Source: Serratia plymuthica
GTDB lineage: Bacteria > Pseudomonadota > Gammaproteobacteria > Enterobacterales > Enterobacteriaceae
NCBI RefSeq assembly: GCF_018336935.1
Contig: NZ_CP068771.1
Location: 620,001-684,000 of the forward strand
Direction: 5' to 3'
DNA: 64,000 nt
Below, piece after piece: positions 41,981 to 51,750 of this stretch (position 1 is the first letter of the stretch; the number at the start of each line of letters is the position of its first letter). A model generated the notes under the pieces. It had not been told where the DNA came from. It did not search any database and saw nothing but the letters and a program-made list of their open reading frames with translations. A program made the translations under genes and the position numbers.

Positions 41981-42232
41981 ATGGATAAACAAGATATTTA
42001 CCTGCAAATTCAGGCGCTTATTGTCAAGTTGTTTGAACTGGATGCTGATGATATCAAACCGGAATCCCGCCTTTACGAAGAGCTGGAACTGGATAGCATT
42101 GATGCGGTAGATCTGGTGGTGCATCTGCAGAAAACCACCGGCAAGAAGATTAAGCCGGAAATGTTCAAGTCGGTGCGCACCGTGCAGGACGTGGTTGACG
42201 CTATCGATGAACTGCTGAAATCAGACAACTAA
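41981..42232 (+). CDS. apeF: acyl carrier protein ApeF
   Basis: An 83-residue ACP, motif ELDSIDAVDL with Ser39. The two ACPs in tandem are characteristic of APE clusters, where one is believed to take the aryl starter and the other the extender chain; which is which cannot be read here. Ribosome site AAGAGG precedes the ATG. Confidence 0.88.
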   Translation: MDKQDIYLQIQALIVKLFELDADDIKPESRLYEELELDSIDAVDLVVHLQKTTGKKIKPEMFKSVRTVQDVVDAIDELLKSDN

Positions 42233-42247
42233 GATCACGGCGCTAAG

Positions 42248-42832
42248 GTGACCTCCTCCCGTTGCTTGAATCTGGTGTTACGGCTGCTTCAGGCCGTGAC
42301 ATGGCTGGTTCTGCTGCTATACCCGCTGGCGGTTTGGGTTGGCCTGACGCGCTGGGGAACCACAATCCTGGCGCCCTTGCTGGCGGCGGTGTTTACGTTG
42401 CGGCTGTTGGTTTTGCGCGGCAACTTGCATCGTCACATGTGGCTGGGCAAGGCGTTGGCTGGGGTTGGTATCCTGCTTGCACTCGCCAGTTGGGGGCTGA
42501 AGCAGACCCACTGGTTGCTGTATTACCCGGTGCTGGTCAACGTTTTACTGCTTTTGCTGTTTGCCTACTCCCTGTTTGCTCCACCCTCGGTGGTTGAGCG
42601 GCTGGCGCGAATTACCGAACCGCAATTGGATGCCGCCGGCGTGGCTTATACCCGACGGGTGACCCAGGTCTGGTGCGGGTTCTTTATTGTTAATGGCGCA
42701 ATAGCGCTGGCAACCTGCCTGTCAGGCGATATTGCGCTCTGGACGCTGTATAACGGCGGCATCAGTTATCTGCTGATGGGGACATTAATGGGTATTGAAT
42801 GGATAGTCAGGAAAAGGATCAGGCGCGTCTGA
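42248..42832 (+). CDS. apeG: APE-cluster inner-membrane protein ApeG
   Basis: A 194-residue protein with about five or six hydrophobic helices and a basic C-terminus. The COG4648-type membrane protein is conserved in APE clusters; function is unknown, though a role in membrane assembly or lipid handling is inferred. Start is GTG 42248 behind CTAAGG. Its last 34 bases overlap apeH. Confidence 0.75.
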   Translation: MTSSRCLNLVLRLLQAVTWLVLLLYPLAVWVGLTRWGTTILAPLLAAVFTLRLLVLRGNLHRHMWLGKALAGVGILLALASWGLKQTHWLLYYPVLVNVLLLLLFAYSLFAPPSVVERLARITEPQLDAAGVAYTRRVTQVWCGFFIVNGAIALATCLSGDIALWTLYNGGISYLLMGTLMGIEWIVRKRIRRV

Positions 42833-44172
42833 GTTTGCCGATGAGTCAGTGGCTCAGCGCGGAGCGGGACGATTTCCTGCTTGTTGCCTGGCGTGGCCCG
42901 CAGGCATTGCGTCTTGGCCAATTTCGTCGCGATGTCGCCGCCCTGGCCGCAAGGTTGGCAGGCAGGGAAGAACGCCGCTGGGCGCTGTGTTTTGATGATA
43001 GCTATCGTTTTGCCGTTGCCTGGCTGGCATCGCTTTATGCCGCCAGGTTGCCGGTGATCTTCGGTCACCAGCGTGAAGCTATCCTCAAAGAGCAGCGGGC
43101 GGATTACGACGCTTTGCTGACCGATTTTCCCCTCGATCCCGGCACGCCGGTTCTGAGCGTGACAGAGGGCTCTGTTGTGGATATCCCGCTGCCCACCTGG
43201 CCTCAGGATCCCCGATTTATTCTTTATACCTCAGGTTCGACCGGCCAGCCGCAGGCGGTAATCAAATCAGTCGCCTGCATGGATCGCGAGAGCGAGCTGT
43301 TGGCCGCCGAGTGGGGCGAAGTCTTTCAGGGCTGCAGCGTGGCGGCATCGGTATCTCATCAGCATATGTACGGCCTGAGCTTCCGCCTGTTCCTGCCGCT
43401 GGCGCTCGGCCTGCCTTTTGATGCGCAACTGACGCAATATCATGAGCAACTGATTGCCAGACATCAGGGACGGCGTTTGATTTTTGTCAGTAGCCCTGCG
43501 TGGCTTAAACGTTTGGATAACCGGTTGGCGCTTTCAGCCTGTGTCCAGGTGTTTTCCGCCGGTGGCCCGTTAACCTTTGCCGAAGCGCAGCTTGCCCGGC
43601 AAATGCTGAAGGCGTTGCCGCTGGAGATTTACGGCACCACCGAAACCGGCATGCTGGCATGGCGTAAGCAAACCGAGGAGGCCGCGTTGTGGCAGTTGTT
43701 TGCTTCCATTGAGCTAAGGGTTAATTCGGATAAAAGCGTCAACGTAGCCTCACCGCTGATACCTGATATCGGCGAAGCGGCGCTGAGCGATATTATTCAG
43801 CTCGCGCCGAATGGCCGGCTATTTCAGCTGCATGGCCGTGCCGACCGGATTATCAAGGTAGAAGAGAAACGTCTGTCACTGACGGAAATTGAGCGACGCC
43901 TGAAAACCTTGCCGGAGATCGCCGATGCCGCGGTACTGCCACTCCAGCAAAGGGGGCGTACCTTACTGGCTGCGGCGATAGTGCTTACCCCGCACGGTGA
44001 AACTCGCCGGCAAAGCATGTCCGAAGGGGCTTTCACCCGGGAACTCCGCCAGGTTCTGCGTAGCTGGCTGGAGCCGGTGGCCTTGCCGCGCAGTTGGCGC
44101 ATTATTGATGCCATCCCGCTTAACCCGCAGGGTAAGCGCGCCTATGCCGAACTACAGGAGCTGTTTTTATGA
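42799..44172 (+). CDS. apeH: AMP-dependent acyl-ACP ligase ApeH
   Basis: A 457-residue adenylate-forming enzyme. The P-loop YTSGSTGQPQAV (about 140-152), the A5 motif IYGTTETG and the C-terminal catalytic lysine in NPQGKR are present. It should activate an aromatic acid (4-hydroxybenzoate or a related aryl acid in studied systems) and load it onto ACP as starter. Start ATG 42799 overlaps apeG. Confidence 0.86.
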   Translation: MDSQEKDQARLSLPMSQWLSAERDDFLLVAWRGPQALRLGQFRRDVAALAARLAGREERRWALCFDDSYRFAVAWLASLYAARLPVIFGHQREAILKEQRADYDALLTDFPLDPGTPVLSVTEGSVVDIPLPTWPQDPRFILYTSGSTGQPQAVIKSVACMDRESELLAAEWGEVFQGCSVAASVSHQHMYGLSFRLFLPLALGLPFDAQLTQYHEQLIARHQGRRLIFVSSPAWLKRLDNRLALSACVQVFSAGGPLTFAEAQLARQMLKALPLEIYGTTETGMLAWRKQTEEAALWQLFASIELRVNSDKSVNVASPLIPDIGEAALSDIIQLAPNGRLFQLHGRADRIIKVEEKRLSLTEIERRLKTLPEIADAAVLPLQQRGRTLLAAAIVLTPHGETRRQSMSEGAFTRELRQVLRSWLEPVALPRSWRIIDAIPLNPQGKRAYAELQELFL

Positions 44173-44513
44173 TGCAACCTGAGGTACTGCAACAGCAGGT
44201 GAGCGAGGCGACCCACGCCAGCCTGCTATTGCGTCTGCCTGCCGGGCTGTTGTGGTTTCGCGGCCATTTTCCTGAGCAGCCGATCCTGCCCGGCGTGGCC
44301 CAAGTGAACTGGGCGATGCAGTATGCGCATCAGCTATTGGGCATCAAGGCGGCGTTCAAAGGCATCGACGTCGTCAAGTTTCAACAACCCTTGTTACCGG
44401 AGCAGAGCGTATTGCTGCTGCTTGAATGGCAACCGGCGCGCCACAAGTTGTTGTTCAGTTATCGCCTCGGCGAGGCGACCGCCAGCAGCGGTAAGATTTC
44501 GTTATGTCAGTGA
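44169..44513 (+). CDS. apeI: 3-hydroxyacyl-ACP dehydratase-like protein ApeI
   Basis: A 114-residue single hotdog protein of the FabA/FabZ family with the RGHFPEQPILPGVAQ motif, including the catalytic-type His. In APE assembly it is reported to form a heterodimer with ApeP to make the conjugated double bonds. ATGATG at 44169/44172 overlaps the apeH stop. Confidence 0.83.
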   Translation: MMQPEVLQQQVSEATHASLLLRLPAGLLWFRGHFPEQPILPGVAQVNWAMQYAHQLLGIKAAFKGIDVVKFQQPLLPEQSVLLLLEWQPARHKLLFSYRLGEATASSGKISLCQ

Positions 44514-46216
44514 CCGCGCCGTTCTCCGCCTGCATTGTTATCCCCTGTTTCAATCATGGGCAGATGATGGCCGACGTGCTGGCCTCGTTGGCCGGTTATG
44601 GTCTGCCGTGCCTGGTGGTGGATGACGGCAGCGCTGCCGGCACCGCCGATGAATTGCAACGGCTGGCAGCCGGATTACCTTGGGTTCAACTGCTGCGGCT
44701 GGAGCAAAATCAGGGCAAAGGCGCGGCGGTGATAGCGGGGCTGCAATGGGCGCACAGCCAGGGCTACAGTCATGCTCTGCAGGTGGATGCCGACGGCCAG
44801 CATCAACTGAGCGATATTCCGGACATGATTGCCGAAGCGCGCGCTCACCCCGATAGTTTGATTTCCGGTCAACCGGTCTACGACAGCTCGGTGCCGAAGG
44901 CGCGGCTGTATGGCCGCTATATCACCCACGTATGGGTGTGGATAGAGACCCTATCGCTGTCGCTGAAAGACAGCATGTGCGGTTTTCGCGTCTACCCGGT
45001 GGAATCGACGTTGGCGCTGGCGGCGAGTCATCCGCTCGGCAAGCGCATGGATTTCGATACCGAAGTGATGGTCAGGCTCTATTGGCGCAGCGTGCCAAGC
45101 CGCTTTCTGCCGACGCGCGTCACCTATCCGGCCGACGGCGTCTCCCACTTTGACGCGCTGCGCGACAACCTGCGTATCTCCTGGATGCACACCCGTTTGT
45201 TTTTCGGCATGTTGCCGCGTATTCCACGCCTGCTGCGCCGCAAGCCGGCGAGTTCACTGCACTGGTCGGCAACAGAAGAGCGCCACGGTCTGTGGGGCAT
45301 CCGGCTCATGCTGCAGGTTTACCGGCTATTTGGCCGCCGGGCATTTCAACTGCTGCTGTACCCGGTGATTGGCTATTTCTGGCTTACCGGCCGCGCTCAG
45401 CGCGAGGCATCACGCGACTATCTGCAACGCCTGCGACAGTTCGCACAGGGCAGGCAACGAGCCTTGCCCGCACCGCTCAACAGTTTCCGTCACTTCATGC
45501 GTTTCGGCGATGCGATGCTCGATAAGCTGGCAAGCTGGCGTGGGGAACTGCATGACATTCGGCTGGTGGATCGCGCTGGCTGCGAACGGCAGATCGCTTC
45601 CGGCAAAGGCACGCTGATCCTGGCTTCGCACCTGGGGGATATCGAGTCCTGTCGTGCGCTGGGTGAACTGGACGCCAGCGTTAAGGTCAATGCTTTGGTG
45701 TTTACCGAACATGCCGAGCGCTTCAACCAGGTGATGAAAGAGGTGAATCCGCGCGCCAATCTTAATCTGATTCAGGTCGCTTCCCTGGGGCCGGAAACGG
45801 CCATGCGTCTGCAAGACAAACTAAACGCCGGCGAATGGGTAGCGATTGTCGGCGATCGTACCTCCGCCGGAAAGTATCAGCGTGGCGAACAGCCGCGCGT
45901 GGTGTGGAGCCATTTCCTCGGCAAGCCGGCGCCTTTCCCGCAGGGGCCGTTCGTCCTGGCCGCCGCGCTGCGCTGCCCGGTATTTCTGATGTTCGGCCTC
46001 AAGCAACAGGGGCGGCTGAACGTGTATTTCGAACCCTTTGCCGATCCGCTGCTGCTACCCCGCGATCGGCGCCGCCAGGCATTGCAGCAGGCGGTGGATA
46101 ATTATGCCGCGCGGCTCGAGCACTATTGCCTGCTGGCGCCGCTCGACTGGTTCAATTTTTTCGATTTCTGGCAGTTGGCGGCACAACCGCCGATACAACA
46201 GGAGCCTGAGACATGA
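44504..46216 (+). CDS. apeJ: glycosyltransferase-acyltransferase fusion ApeJ
   Basis: A 570-residue two-domain protein. Residues about 8-235 are a family 2 glycosyltransferase (VVDDGSAAGT, LQVDADGQH as DXD, and DSMCGFRVYP). A hydrophobic segment follows (about 275-295). Residues about 320-560 are an LpxL-like lysophospholipid acyltransferase with ASHLGDIESCR (HX4D/E near 375). It likely acts at the inner-membrane face to attach the aryl polyene to a sugar-lipid anchor. It overlaps apeI by 10 bases. Confidence 0.84.
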   Translation: MSVTAPFSACIVIPCFNHGQMMADVLASLAGYGLPCLVVDDGSAAGTADELQRLAAGLPWVQLLRLEQNQGKGAAVIAGLQWAHSQGYSHALQVDADGQHQLSDIPDMIAEARAHPDSLISGQPVYDSSVPKARLYGRYITHVWVWIETLSLSLKDSMCGFRVYPVESTLALAASHPLGKRMDFDTEVMVRLYWRSVPSRFLPTRVTYPADGVSHFDALRDNLRISWMHTRLFFGMLPRIPRLLRRKPASSLHWSATEERHGLWGIRLMLQVYRLFGRRAFQLLLYPVIGYFWLTGRAQREASRDYLQRLRQFAQGRQRALPAPLNSFRHFMRFGDAMLDKLASWRGELHDIRLVDRAGCERQIASGKGTLILASHLGDIESCRALGELDASVKVNALVFTEHAERFNQVMKEVNPRANLNLIQVASLGPETAMRLQDKLNAGEWVAIVGDRTSAGKYQRGEQPRVVWSHFLGKPAPFPQGPFVLAAALRCPVFLMFGLKQQGRLNVYFEPFADPLLLPRDRRRQALQQAVDNYAARLEHYCLLAPLDWFNFFDFWQLAAQPPIQQEPET

Positions 46217-46641
46217 AGCTGACAGAGGATCCGCGTTTTTCCACCCGGATTGAGATGACTATCCCGTTCCATGATACCGACGCCATGGGCGTGGTGTGGC
46301 ACGGCAACTACTTTCGCTATTTTGAGATCGCGCGCGAAGCCCTGCTGAAACAGTTCAATTACGGTTATCGCCAGATGCAGGCTTCGGGTTATGTTTGGCC
46401 GATCGTGGATACACGGGTGAAATACATAGCGCCGGTGCTGTTTGAGCAACGGATCATCGTCTGCGCTGAGCTGGAGGAGTACGAGAACCGTCTGCGCATT
46501 GGTTACCGCATCCTCGATGCGCAAAGCGGCAAAACCACCACCCGCGGGCACACTATCCAGGTGGCGGTGGATGCCGAAAGCAAAGAGATGTGCTTTGTTT
46601 CGCCGCAAATACTGTTGGATAACATCGGGGGCGAGCAATGA
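46213..46641 (+). CDS. apeK: acyl-CoA/ACP thioesterase ApeK
   Basis: A 142-residue 4HBT hotdog thioesterase with HDTDAMGVVWHGNYFRYFE, in which the Asp and following His are family active-site residues. It could release or edit the polyene chain from ACP. ATG overlaps the apeJ stop (ATGA). Confidence 0.85.
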   Translation: MKLTEDPRFSTRIEMTIPFHDTDAMGVVWHGNYFRYFEIAREALLKQFNYGYRQMQASGYVWPIVDTRVKYIAPVLFEQRIIVCAELEEYENRLRIGYRILDAQSGKTTTRGHTIQVAVDAESKEMCFVSPQILLDNIGGEQ

Positions 46642-47243
46642 GAGGCTGGTTATTGATGGTCTTCGCCCTGTTCAGCCTGAGCGCCCAGGCGGTCACGCTG
46701 GCGGAGCTGCAGCAGCGCTTTAGCCAACAGCCGGTACTGCGTGCCGAGTTCGAACAGCAACGCAGCATCAGCGGCATGGATAAACCGCTGAAATCGCGCG
46801 GTGAACTACTGATCTCCCAGCAAAAAGGGCTGTGGTGGGCGCAGCAGAAACCTTTCCCGCTGACCCTGCTGCTGGACGATAAACGCATGGTGCAAACCCT
46901 GGCCGGCCAGCCCCCGCAGGTGGTGACGGCGGATAACAATCCGCAGATGTTCCAGTTTAACCACCTGCTGACCGCGTTGTTCCACGCCGATAGCCAGGCG
47001 CTGGAGCAAAACTTTGCCTTGCAGTTCAGCGATCTCGGGCACAACAAATGGCGGCTGGTGCTGACGCCAAAAACCACGCCGCTCGACCGTTTGTTCAAAC
47101 GCATTACGCTCAACGGGGAGCAATTCCTGGAAACCATTGATATCGACGATATGCAAAGCGATGCCACGCACATTCGTTTCTTTAATCAACGTACGGTGCC
47201 GCAGGCATTGACCCTTGACGAGCAGCAGCGTTTTGCGTCCTGA
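46638..47243 (+). CDS. apeL: LolA-like periplasmic carrier ApeL
   Basis: A 201-residue protein with a Sec signal peptide (about residues 1-18, AQA cleavage) and a LolA-type fold (LAELQQRFSQQPVLRAEFEQQR, then LKSRGELLISQQKGLWW). It probably shuttles the lipidated polyene across the periplasm, by analogy with LolA. Confidence 0.82.
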   Translation: MRGWLLMVFALFSLSAQAVTLAELQQRFSQQPVLRAEFEQQRSISGMDKPLKSRGELLISQQKGLWWAQQKPFPLTLLLDDKRMVQTLAGQPPQVVTADNNPQMFQFNHLLTALFHADSQALEQNFALQFSDLGHNKWRLVLTPKTTPLDRLFKRITLNGEQFLETIDIDDMQSDATHIRFFNQRTVPQALTLDEQQRFAS

Positions 47244-49539
47244 ACAGCATCGGCGGCTGGCCTTTGGCTGGTTGGCGATTTGCCTGATATTGCTCGCGGC
47301 GCTGTGCTGGCTGCTGCCCCGCAGCCAGATCAACAGCAGTGTGCTGGCGTTATTGCCGAAGCAGCAACTGGTGGGCGTGCCGGAGGAACTGGCCGACGGC
47401 TTCAGCCGCCGGCTCGATCGCCAATTGATGTGGCTGGTGAGCCCGCCGCCAGGTGCGGACAGCGCCGCAGTGAGCTGGTGGTGGCAGCAATTGCGGCAGA
47501 TGCCGGAGTTGCAGCAGGTTGGCGGCCCGATGGACGCGCAACGCCAGCAGCAGTGGGGGGAGTTTTTTTATCGGCACCGCAACGTGTTGCTGGACGATGC
47601 CACCCGACAACGGCTGATGCAGGGGCCGGATGTGCAGAGCCAGTGGATCCTCGGCCAGCTTTACTCGGCCTTCGCCGGCGTCAGCGGCAAGGAACTGGCT
47701 AACGATCCGCTGATGTTGGTGCGTGGTTCGCAGCTGGCGCAACAGCGCAACGGCGGTTCACTGAGCCTTGCCAACGGTTGGCTGGTGGCGCGAGATGCGC
47801 AGGGCCGCAACTGGTATCTGCTGCACGCCGAGTTGAGCGCTTCCTCTTATGACATCGGCAGCGCACGCAACACGGTAGATAAACTGACGGCGCTACAGCA
47901 ACAGCTGCAACAACGTTGGCCGGGCGCCGAGGTGTTGAACCGCGGCACGCTCTATTACAGCAACTACGCCAGCCAGCAGGCCGAACGGGATATTTCGACC
48001 ATTGGTCTGGCTTCGGTGGCGGGAGTCTTCTTGCTGGTGCTGCTGATGTTCCGCTCACCGTTGCCGCTGTTGCTGTGTGCGCTGTCGGTGGGGATCGGTG
48101 CCTTGGCGGGCACCGTCGCCACGCTGCTGGCGTTTGGGGAAATTCATTTGATGACGCTGGTGCTGAGCATCAGCATTGTCGGTATTTCGGCGGATTATGC
48201 ACTCTATTTTCTGACTGAACGTATGGTGCATGGACAACAATCGACGCCGCTGGCCAGTTTGCAAAAACTGCTGCCGGCACTGTCGATGGCGCTGCTGACT
48301 ACGGTTGTCGCCTATCTGGCGCTGTTGATTGCGCCGTTCCCGGGCCTGCAGCAGTTGGCGGTATTTGCCGCCGCCGGGCTGAGCGCCGCCTGCATTACCG
48401 TGATCTGCTGGTATCCGCAGCTGTCGCGTCGGCTGCCGGTGCGTCCGGCGCCGGGGCTGGCGTTGATTCTGCGTTGGCTGCACGCCTGGCGCCATCGGCC
48501 TGTACTGCGTTATGGGCTGCCCGGCGCGGTGTTGCTGGTGATTATTGCCGGTTTCAGCCAATTGAAAGTGGATGACGACATCGGCCAACTGCAGGCGCTG
48601 CCGGCGGAGCTGCAGCAGCAGGAACAGCGTATCGCCGCGTTGACCGGCCAGCATAACGATCAGAAATGGTTGGTGGTGTACGGCGCCAATGGCGAACAAT
48701 TGCTGCAGCGGCTGGAGTTGTTGCAACCCAAGTTGGAGCAGGCCAAACGGCAAGGCGTACTGGCGGATTATCGCCTGCTGCCGCTGCCTTCGCATCAGCG
48801 CCAGCAGGAAAACGTCACCCTGTTGCAACGCGTAGCGCCACAGGTGATGGCACAGTTGCGGCAGGCGGAGCTGACGCTGAATGCGCCGGACTTGACCGCT
48901 GAATGGGTGACGCCGGAACAGTGGCTGGGCAGCGTGATCAGCGAGGGCTGGCGGCTACTGTGGCTGACGTTACCTGATGGCCGCAGTGCGGCGCTGGTTC
49001 CGGTCAACGGCGTGCAAAACAGCGCGGCGATGCAGGCGTTGGCCGGACAGGTGCCGGGCGCCGGTTGGATCGACCGGAAAACCGAATTCAGTGAACTCTT
49101 TGGCCAGTACCGGTTGTATCTTTCGTCTCTGCTGGCGCTGTCGGTAGCGGCGATCGCGCTGATCTACCTGTGGCGTTTCGGGTTGGGGCACGGCCTGCGC
49201 TGCATGGTGCCGACGCTGCTGTCGCTGGGCTGCGGCGTTGCCGTGCTGGCGTTGAGCGGGCATACGCTGAATCTGTTTTCGCTGTTGGCGCTGATACTGG
49301 TATTGGGGATCGGCATTAACTATACGCTGTTCTTCACCAATCCCCGGGGCACGCCGACCACCTCGATGTTCGCCATCTTTATGGCGGTCTTCACCACCCA
49401 GTTGACCTTTGGCATGCTGGTGCTGAGCCATACTCAGGCCATCAGCAGTTTTGGCATTGTATTAAGCAGCGGCATCGCCGTGGCATTTCTGTTGGCGCCG
49501 CTGACGTTAGCAACGAAAAGAAAAAGAGGAAAAGCCTGA
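47215..49539 (+). CDS. apeM: MMPL/RND-type exporter ApeM
   Basis: A large inner-membrane exporter of up to 774 residues with two repeats of one helix, a periplasmic domain and five helices (helix 1 about 16-35; cluster about 255-400; helix about 430-445; second cluster about 635-765). This is the MMPL/hydrophobe exporter topology, with LMTLVLSISIVGISADYALYFL in the middle. It should extract the pigment from the inner membrane. The start is uncertain: TTG 47215, or TTG 47233 (LRPEQHRR); there is no in-frame ATG before the conserved region. Confidence 0.84.
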   Translation: MTSSSVLRPEQHRRLAFGWLAICLILLAALCWLLPRSQINSSVLALLPKQQLVGVPEELADGFSRRLDRQLMWLVSPPPGADSAAVSWWWQQLRQMPELQQVGGPMDAQRQQQWGEFFYRHRNVLLDDATRQRLMQGPDVQSQWILGQLYSAFAGVSGKELANDPLMLVRGSQLAQQRNGGSLSLANGWLVARDAQGRNWYLLHAELSASSYDIGSARNTVDKLTALQQQLQQRWPGAEVLNRGTLYYSNYASQQAERDISTIGLASVAGVFLLVLLMFRSPLPLLLCALSVGIGALAGTVATLLAFGEIHLMTLVLSISIVGISADYALYFLTERMVHGQQSTPLASLQKLLPALSMALLTTVVAYLALLIAPFPGLQQLAVFAAAGLSAACITVICWYPQLSRRLPVRPAPGLALILRWLHAWRHRPVLRYGLPGAVLLVIIAGFSQLKVDDDIGQLQALPAELQQQEQRIAALTGQHNDQKWLVVYGANGEQLLQRLELLQPKLEQAKRQGVLADYRLLPLPSHQRQQENVTLLQRVAPQVMAQLRQAELTLNAPDLTAEWVTPEQWLGSVISEGWRLLWLTLPDGRSAALVPVNGVQNSAAMQALAGQVPGAGWIDRKTEFSELFGQYRLYLSSLLALSVAAIALIYLWRFGLGHGLRCMVPTLLSLGCGVAVLALSGHTLNLFSLLALILVLGIGINYTLFFTNPRGTPTTSMFAIFMAVFTTQLTFGMLVLSHTQAISSFGIVLSSGIAVAFLLAPLTLATKRKRGKA

Positions 49540-50111
49540 TGCGCGGCTTACGAATGATGCTGTTAATGCTGGCAACCCTGCTGGCCGGCTGTGCCGGTTC
49601 GCAGGATCCCACCTTGCCGCAGGCGTGGCTGAAACCCGGGACGCGCGTGACACTGCCGTCGCCCGTGTTGGAGCAACCGATCAGCCAGCAGCAGTTATTG
49701 ACCGCCGAAGTGAAAGGACAGCGGCATTCGATGCTGGTGCTGCTCAATGCCGATGGCCGGCGCCTGCAACTGGTGGGCATGTCGCCGCTGGGCATCCGCT
49801 TGTTCAACCTGACCTATGATCGTCAGGGGATCCATACCGAGCAGTTGATCAAAGTGGGTGAACTGCCGCCCGCCAATCAGGTGCTGGCCGATATCATGCT
49901 GAGCTATTGGCCGGCGGCCGACTGGCAGCCCTTGTTGCCAGCAGGATGGAGGTTGGAGGATCGGCCGGAAGTGCGCCGTCTGTATGACGATCGCGGCGCG
50001 ACGATCGGCGAAATCCGTTATCAGCAAGCCAATGGTCAACGCAATCCGCTGTCGATAACCCAATTCGCTTTCCATTACCGCATCACCATTCAGAATCTGG
50101 GGAGCGAATAA
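49539..50111 (+). CDS. apeN: DUF3261 lipoprotein ApeN
   Basis: A 190-residue lipoprotein precursor with lipobox LLAGC (Cys18) and a DUF3261 domain. Ala at +2 is compatible with outer-membrane sorting. It is presumed to help insert the APE lipid into the outer membrane, as LolB does for lipoproteins; this is inference. ATG overlaps the apeM stop. Confidence 0.8.
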   Translation: MRGLRMMLLMLATLLAGCAGSQDPTLPQAWLKPGTRVTLPSPVLEQPISQQQLLTAEVKGQRHSMLVLLNADGRRLQLVGMSPLGIRLFNLTYDRQGIHTEQLIKVGELPPANQVLADIMLSYWPAADWQPLLPAGWRLEDRPEVRRLYDDRGATIGEIRYQQANGQRNPLSITQFAFHYRITIQNLGSE

Positions 50112-51280
50112 TGATCTATTTCTCTGCCGTAGGTATGGTGAACGCGCTGGGCGACAGTTTGCCGCAGATCGCGGAGAATTTGGCTCGCGGCGTTTCGCCC
50201 GGCATGCAGAGGCAGACGCAGTGGCTGCTCGGCGGCGCGCCATCCTGGTTCGGTAACGTACAGGGCGAGCTGCCCGCGGTTCCTGAGGCGCTCAAACGCC
50301 ATAACTCTCGCAACAACCGCCTGCTGTTGGCCGCGTTGGCGCAAATCGAGGGGCCGGTGCGCGAGAGCATCGCCCGCTACGGTGCCGATCGCGTTGCGGT
50401 GATCATGGGCACCAGCACTTCCGGCATTCGTGAAGGTGAGCTGGCGCTGCAACAGCATCAGGCAGGGCAGTGGCCGCAGGGCTATGATTATCAGCAGCAG
50501 GAGTTGGGCGACCCAGGCCAGTTCCTCAGCGCTTTTCTTGCTACCCGTGGCCCGGCCTACACTCTGTCTACCGCCTGTTCCTCCAGTGCGCGCGCCATCA
50601 TCAGCGGTAAACGCCTGATTGACGCCGGGCTGGTGGATGCGGCGATCGTGGGCGGTGCCGATAGCCTGTGCCAGATGCCGATCAACGGCTTTAACAGCCT
50701 GGAATCGCTGTCGGCGGAGCGTTGCACGCCATTCGCCGCCGGGCGCAGCGGCATCAATATCGGCGAGGCTGCTGCGCTAATGCTGCTGACGCGTGAGCCG
50801 GCAGCAGTCGCGTTGCTGGGCGTAGGGGAGTCTTCCGATGCCTGGCATATGTCGGCACCGCATCCGGAAGGCGCCGGTGCAGAGCGGGCGATCAACATGG
50901 CGCTGCGACAGGCGGGGTTGAGCGCCGAACAAATCGGTTATATCAATTTGCACGGCACCGCGACGCGGCTTAACGATCGGGTAGAAGCTCAGGTGGTGAA
51001 TCGTCTGTTTGGCGCGCAGACGCCATGCAGCTCCACCAAGCACCTCACCGGTCACACGCTGGGGGCCGCCGGTGCGGTAGAAGCGGCGCTGAGTTGGTTG
51101 TTATTGACCCAGCCATTGCCATTGCCGCAGCAGGATTTCAGCGTTGCGCCCTGCGATGGCGAGCTGGCGCCGATAGGTCTGGTTTACCGGCAGCAACCGT
51201 TACGCCAGCGCGCTATCTTGTCTAATTCGTTTGCGTTCGGCGGCAATAATGCCTGCCTGTTGCTGGGGGATGCGCCATGA
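50111..51280 (+). CDS. apeO: beta-ketoacyl-ACP synthase ApeO
   Basis: A 389-residue active ketosynthase: nucleophile Cys in STACSSSARA (about residue 155), HGTATRLND and the TKHLTGHTLGAAGA stretch provide the two catalytic His and the Lys. It elongates the polyene chain, likely with ApeC as partner. Starts with the stop of apeN (TAATG). Confidence 0.86.
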   Translation: MIYFSAVGMVNALGDSLPQIAENLARGVSPGMQRQTQWLLGGAPSWFGNVQGELPAVPEALKRHNSRNNRLLLAALAQIEGPVRESIARYGADRVAVIMGTSTSGIREGELALQQHQAGQWPQGYDYQQQELGDPGQFLSAFLATRGPAYTLSTACSSSARAIISGKRLIDAGLVDAAIVGGADSLCQMPINGFNSLESLSAERCTPFAAGRSGINIGEAAALMLLTREPAAVALLGVGESSDAWHMSAPHPEGAGAERAINMALRQAGLSAEQIGYINLHGTATRLNDRVEAQVVNRLFGAQTPCSSTKHLTGHTLGAAGAVEAALSWLLLTQPLPLPQQDFSVAPCDGELAPIGLVYRQQPLRQRAILSNSFAFGGNNACLLLGDAP

Positions 51281-51750
51281 GTCGTTATCACACTGCGGAA
51301 TACTATTTGCCCCATGCCTCACCGATGGTGCTGTTGGAAAGGGTGCTTGAGGTGGGCGAAGAGCAGGCGCAATGTGCGGTGACGGTCAGCCCTGACGGCG
51401 TATTGGCGCCCTTTCTTGATGCGCAGGGCGCTTTGCCGGGCTGGTACGGCATGGAGCTGATGGCGCAGACCATCGGCGTCTGGAGCGGCTGGCATGGCAG
51501 GCAGCATGCCCGACCGCCCCAGCTTGGCATGCTGCTCGGCGGGCGCGCTATCCACTGCGAACTATCGGTATTTCCTGCCGGCAGCGAATTGCGGGTTAGC
51601 GTGCAACAACTGCTGAAAGACGAAAAACTGGCCAGTTTCGACTGTGAAATCAGTATCGATAATGTGCGGGTCGCACAGGGCAGGCTGAACACCTATCAGC
51701 CTGATCAACAAGAAATAATCCAATTGACTACTTTAAGGGGCAACGCATGA
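51277..51750 (+). CDS. apeP: dehydratase-like hotdog protein ApeP
   Basis: A 157-residue FabA/FabZ-like hotdog protein (YYLPHASPMVLLERV; PGWYGMELMAQTIGVWSG). His in LPHASPMVLLERV matches the position of the FabZ loop. It is the reported partner of ApeI. ATG overlaps the apeO stop (ATGA). Confidence 0.82.
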   Translation: MSRYHTAEYYLPHASPMVLLERVLEVGEEQAQCAVTVSPDGVLAPFLDAQGALPGWYGMELMAQTIGVWSGWHGRQHARPPQLGMLLGGRAIHCELSVFPAGSELRVSVQQLLKDEKLASFDCEISIDNVRVAQGRLNTYQPDQQEIIQLTTLRGNA

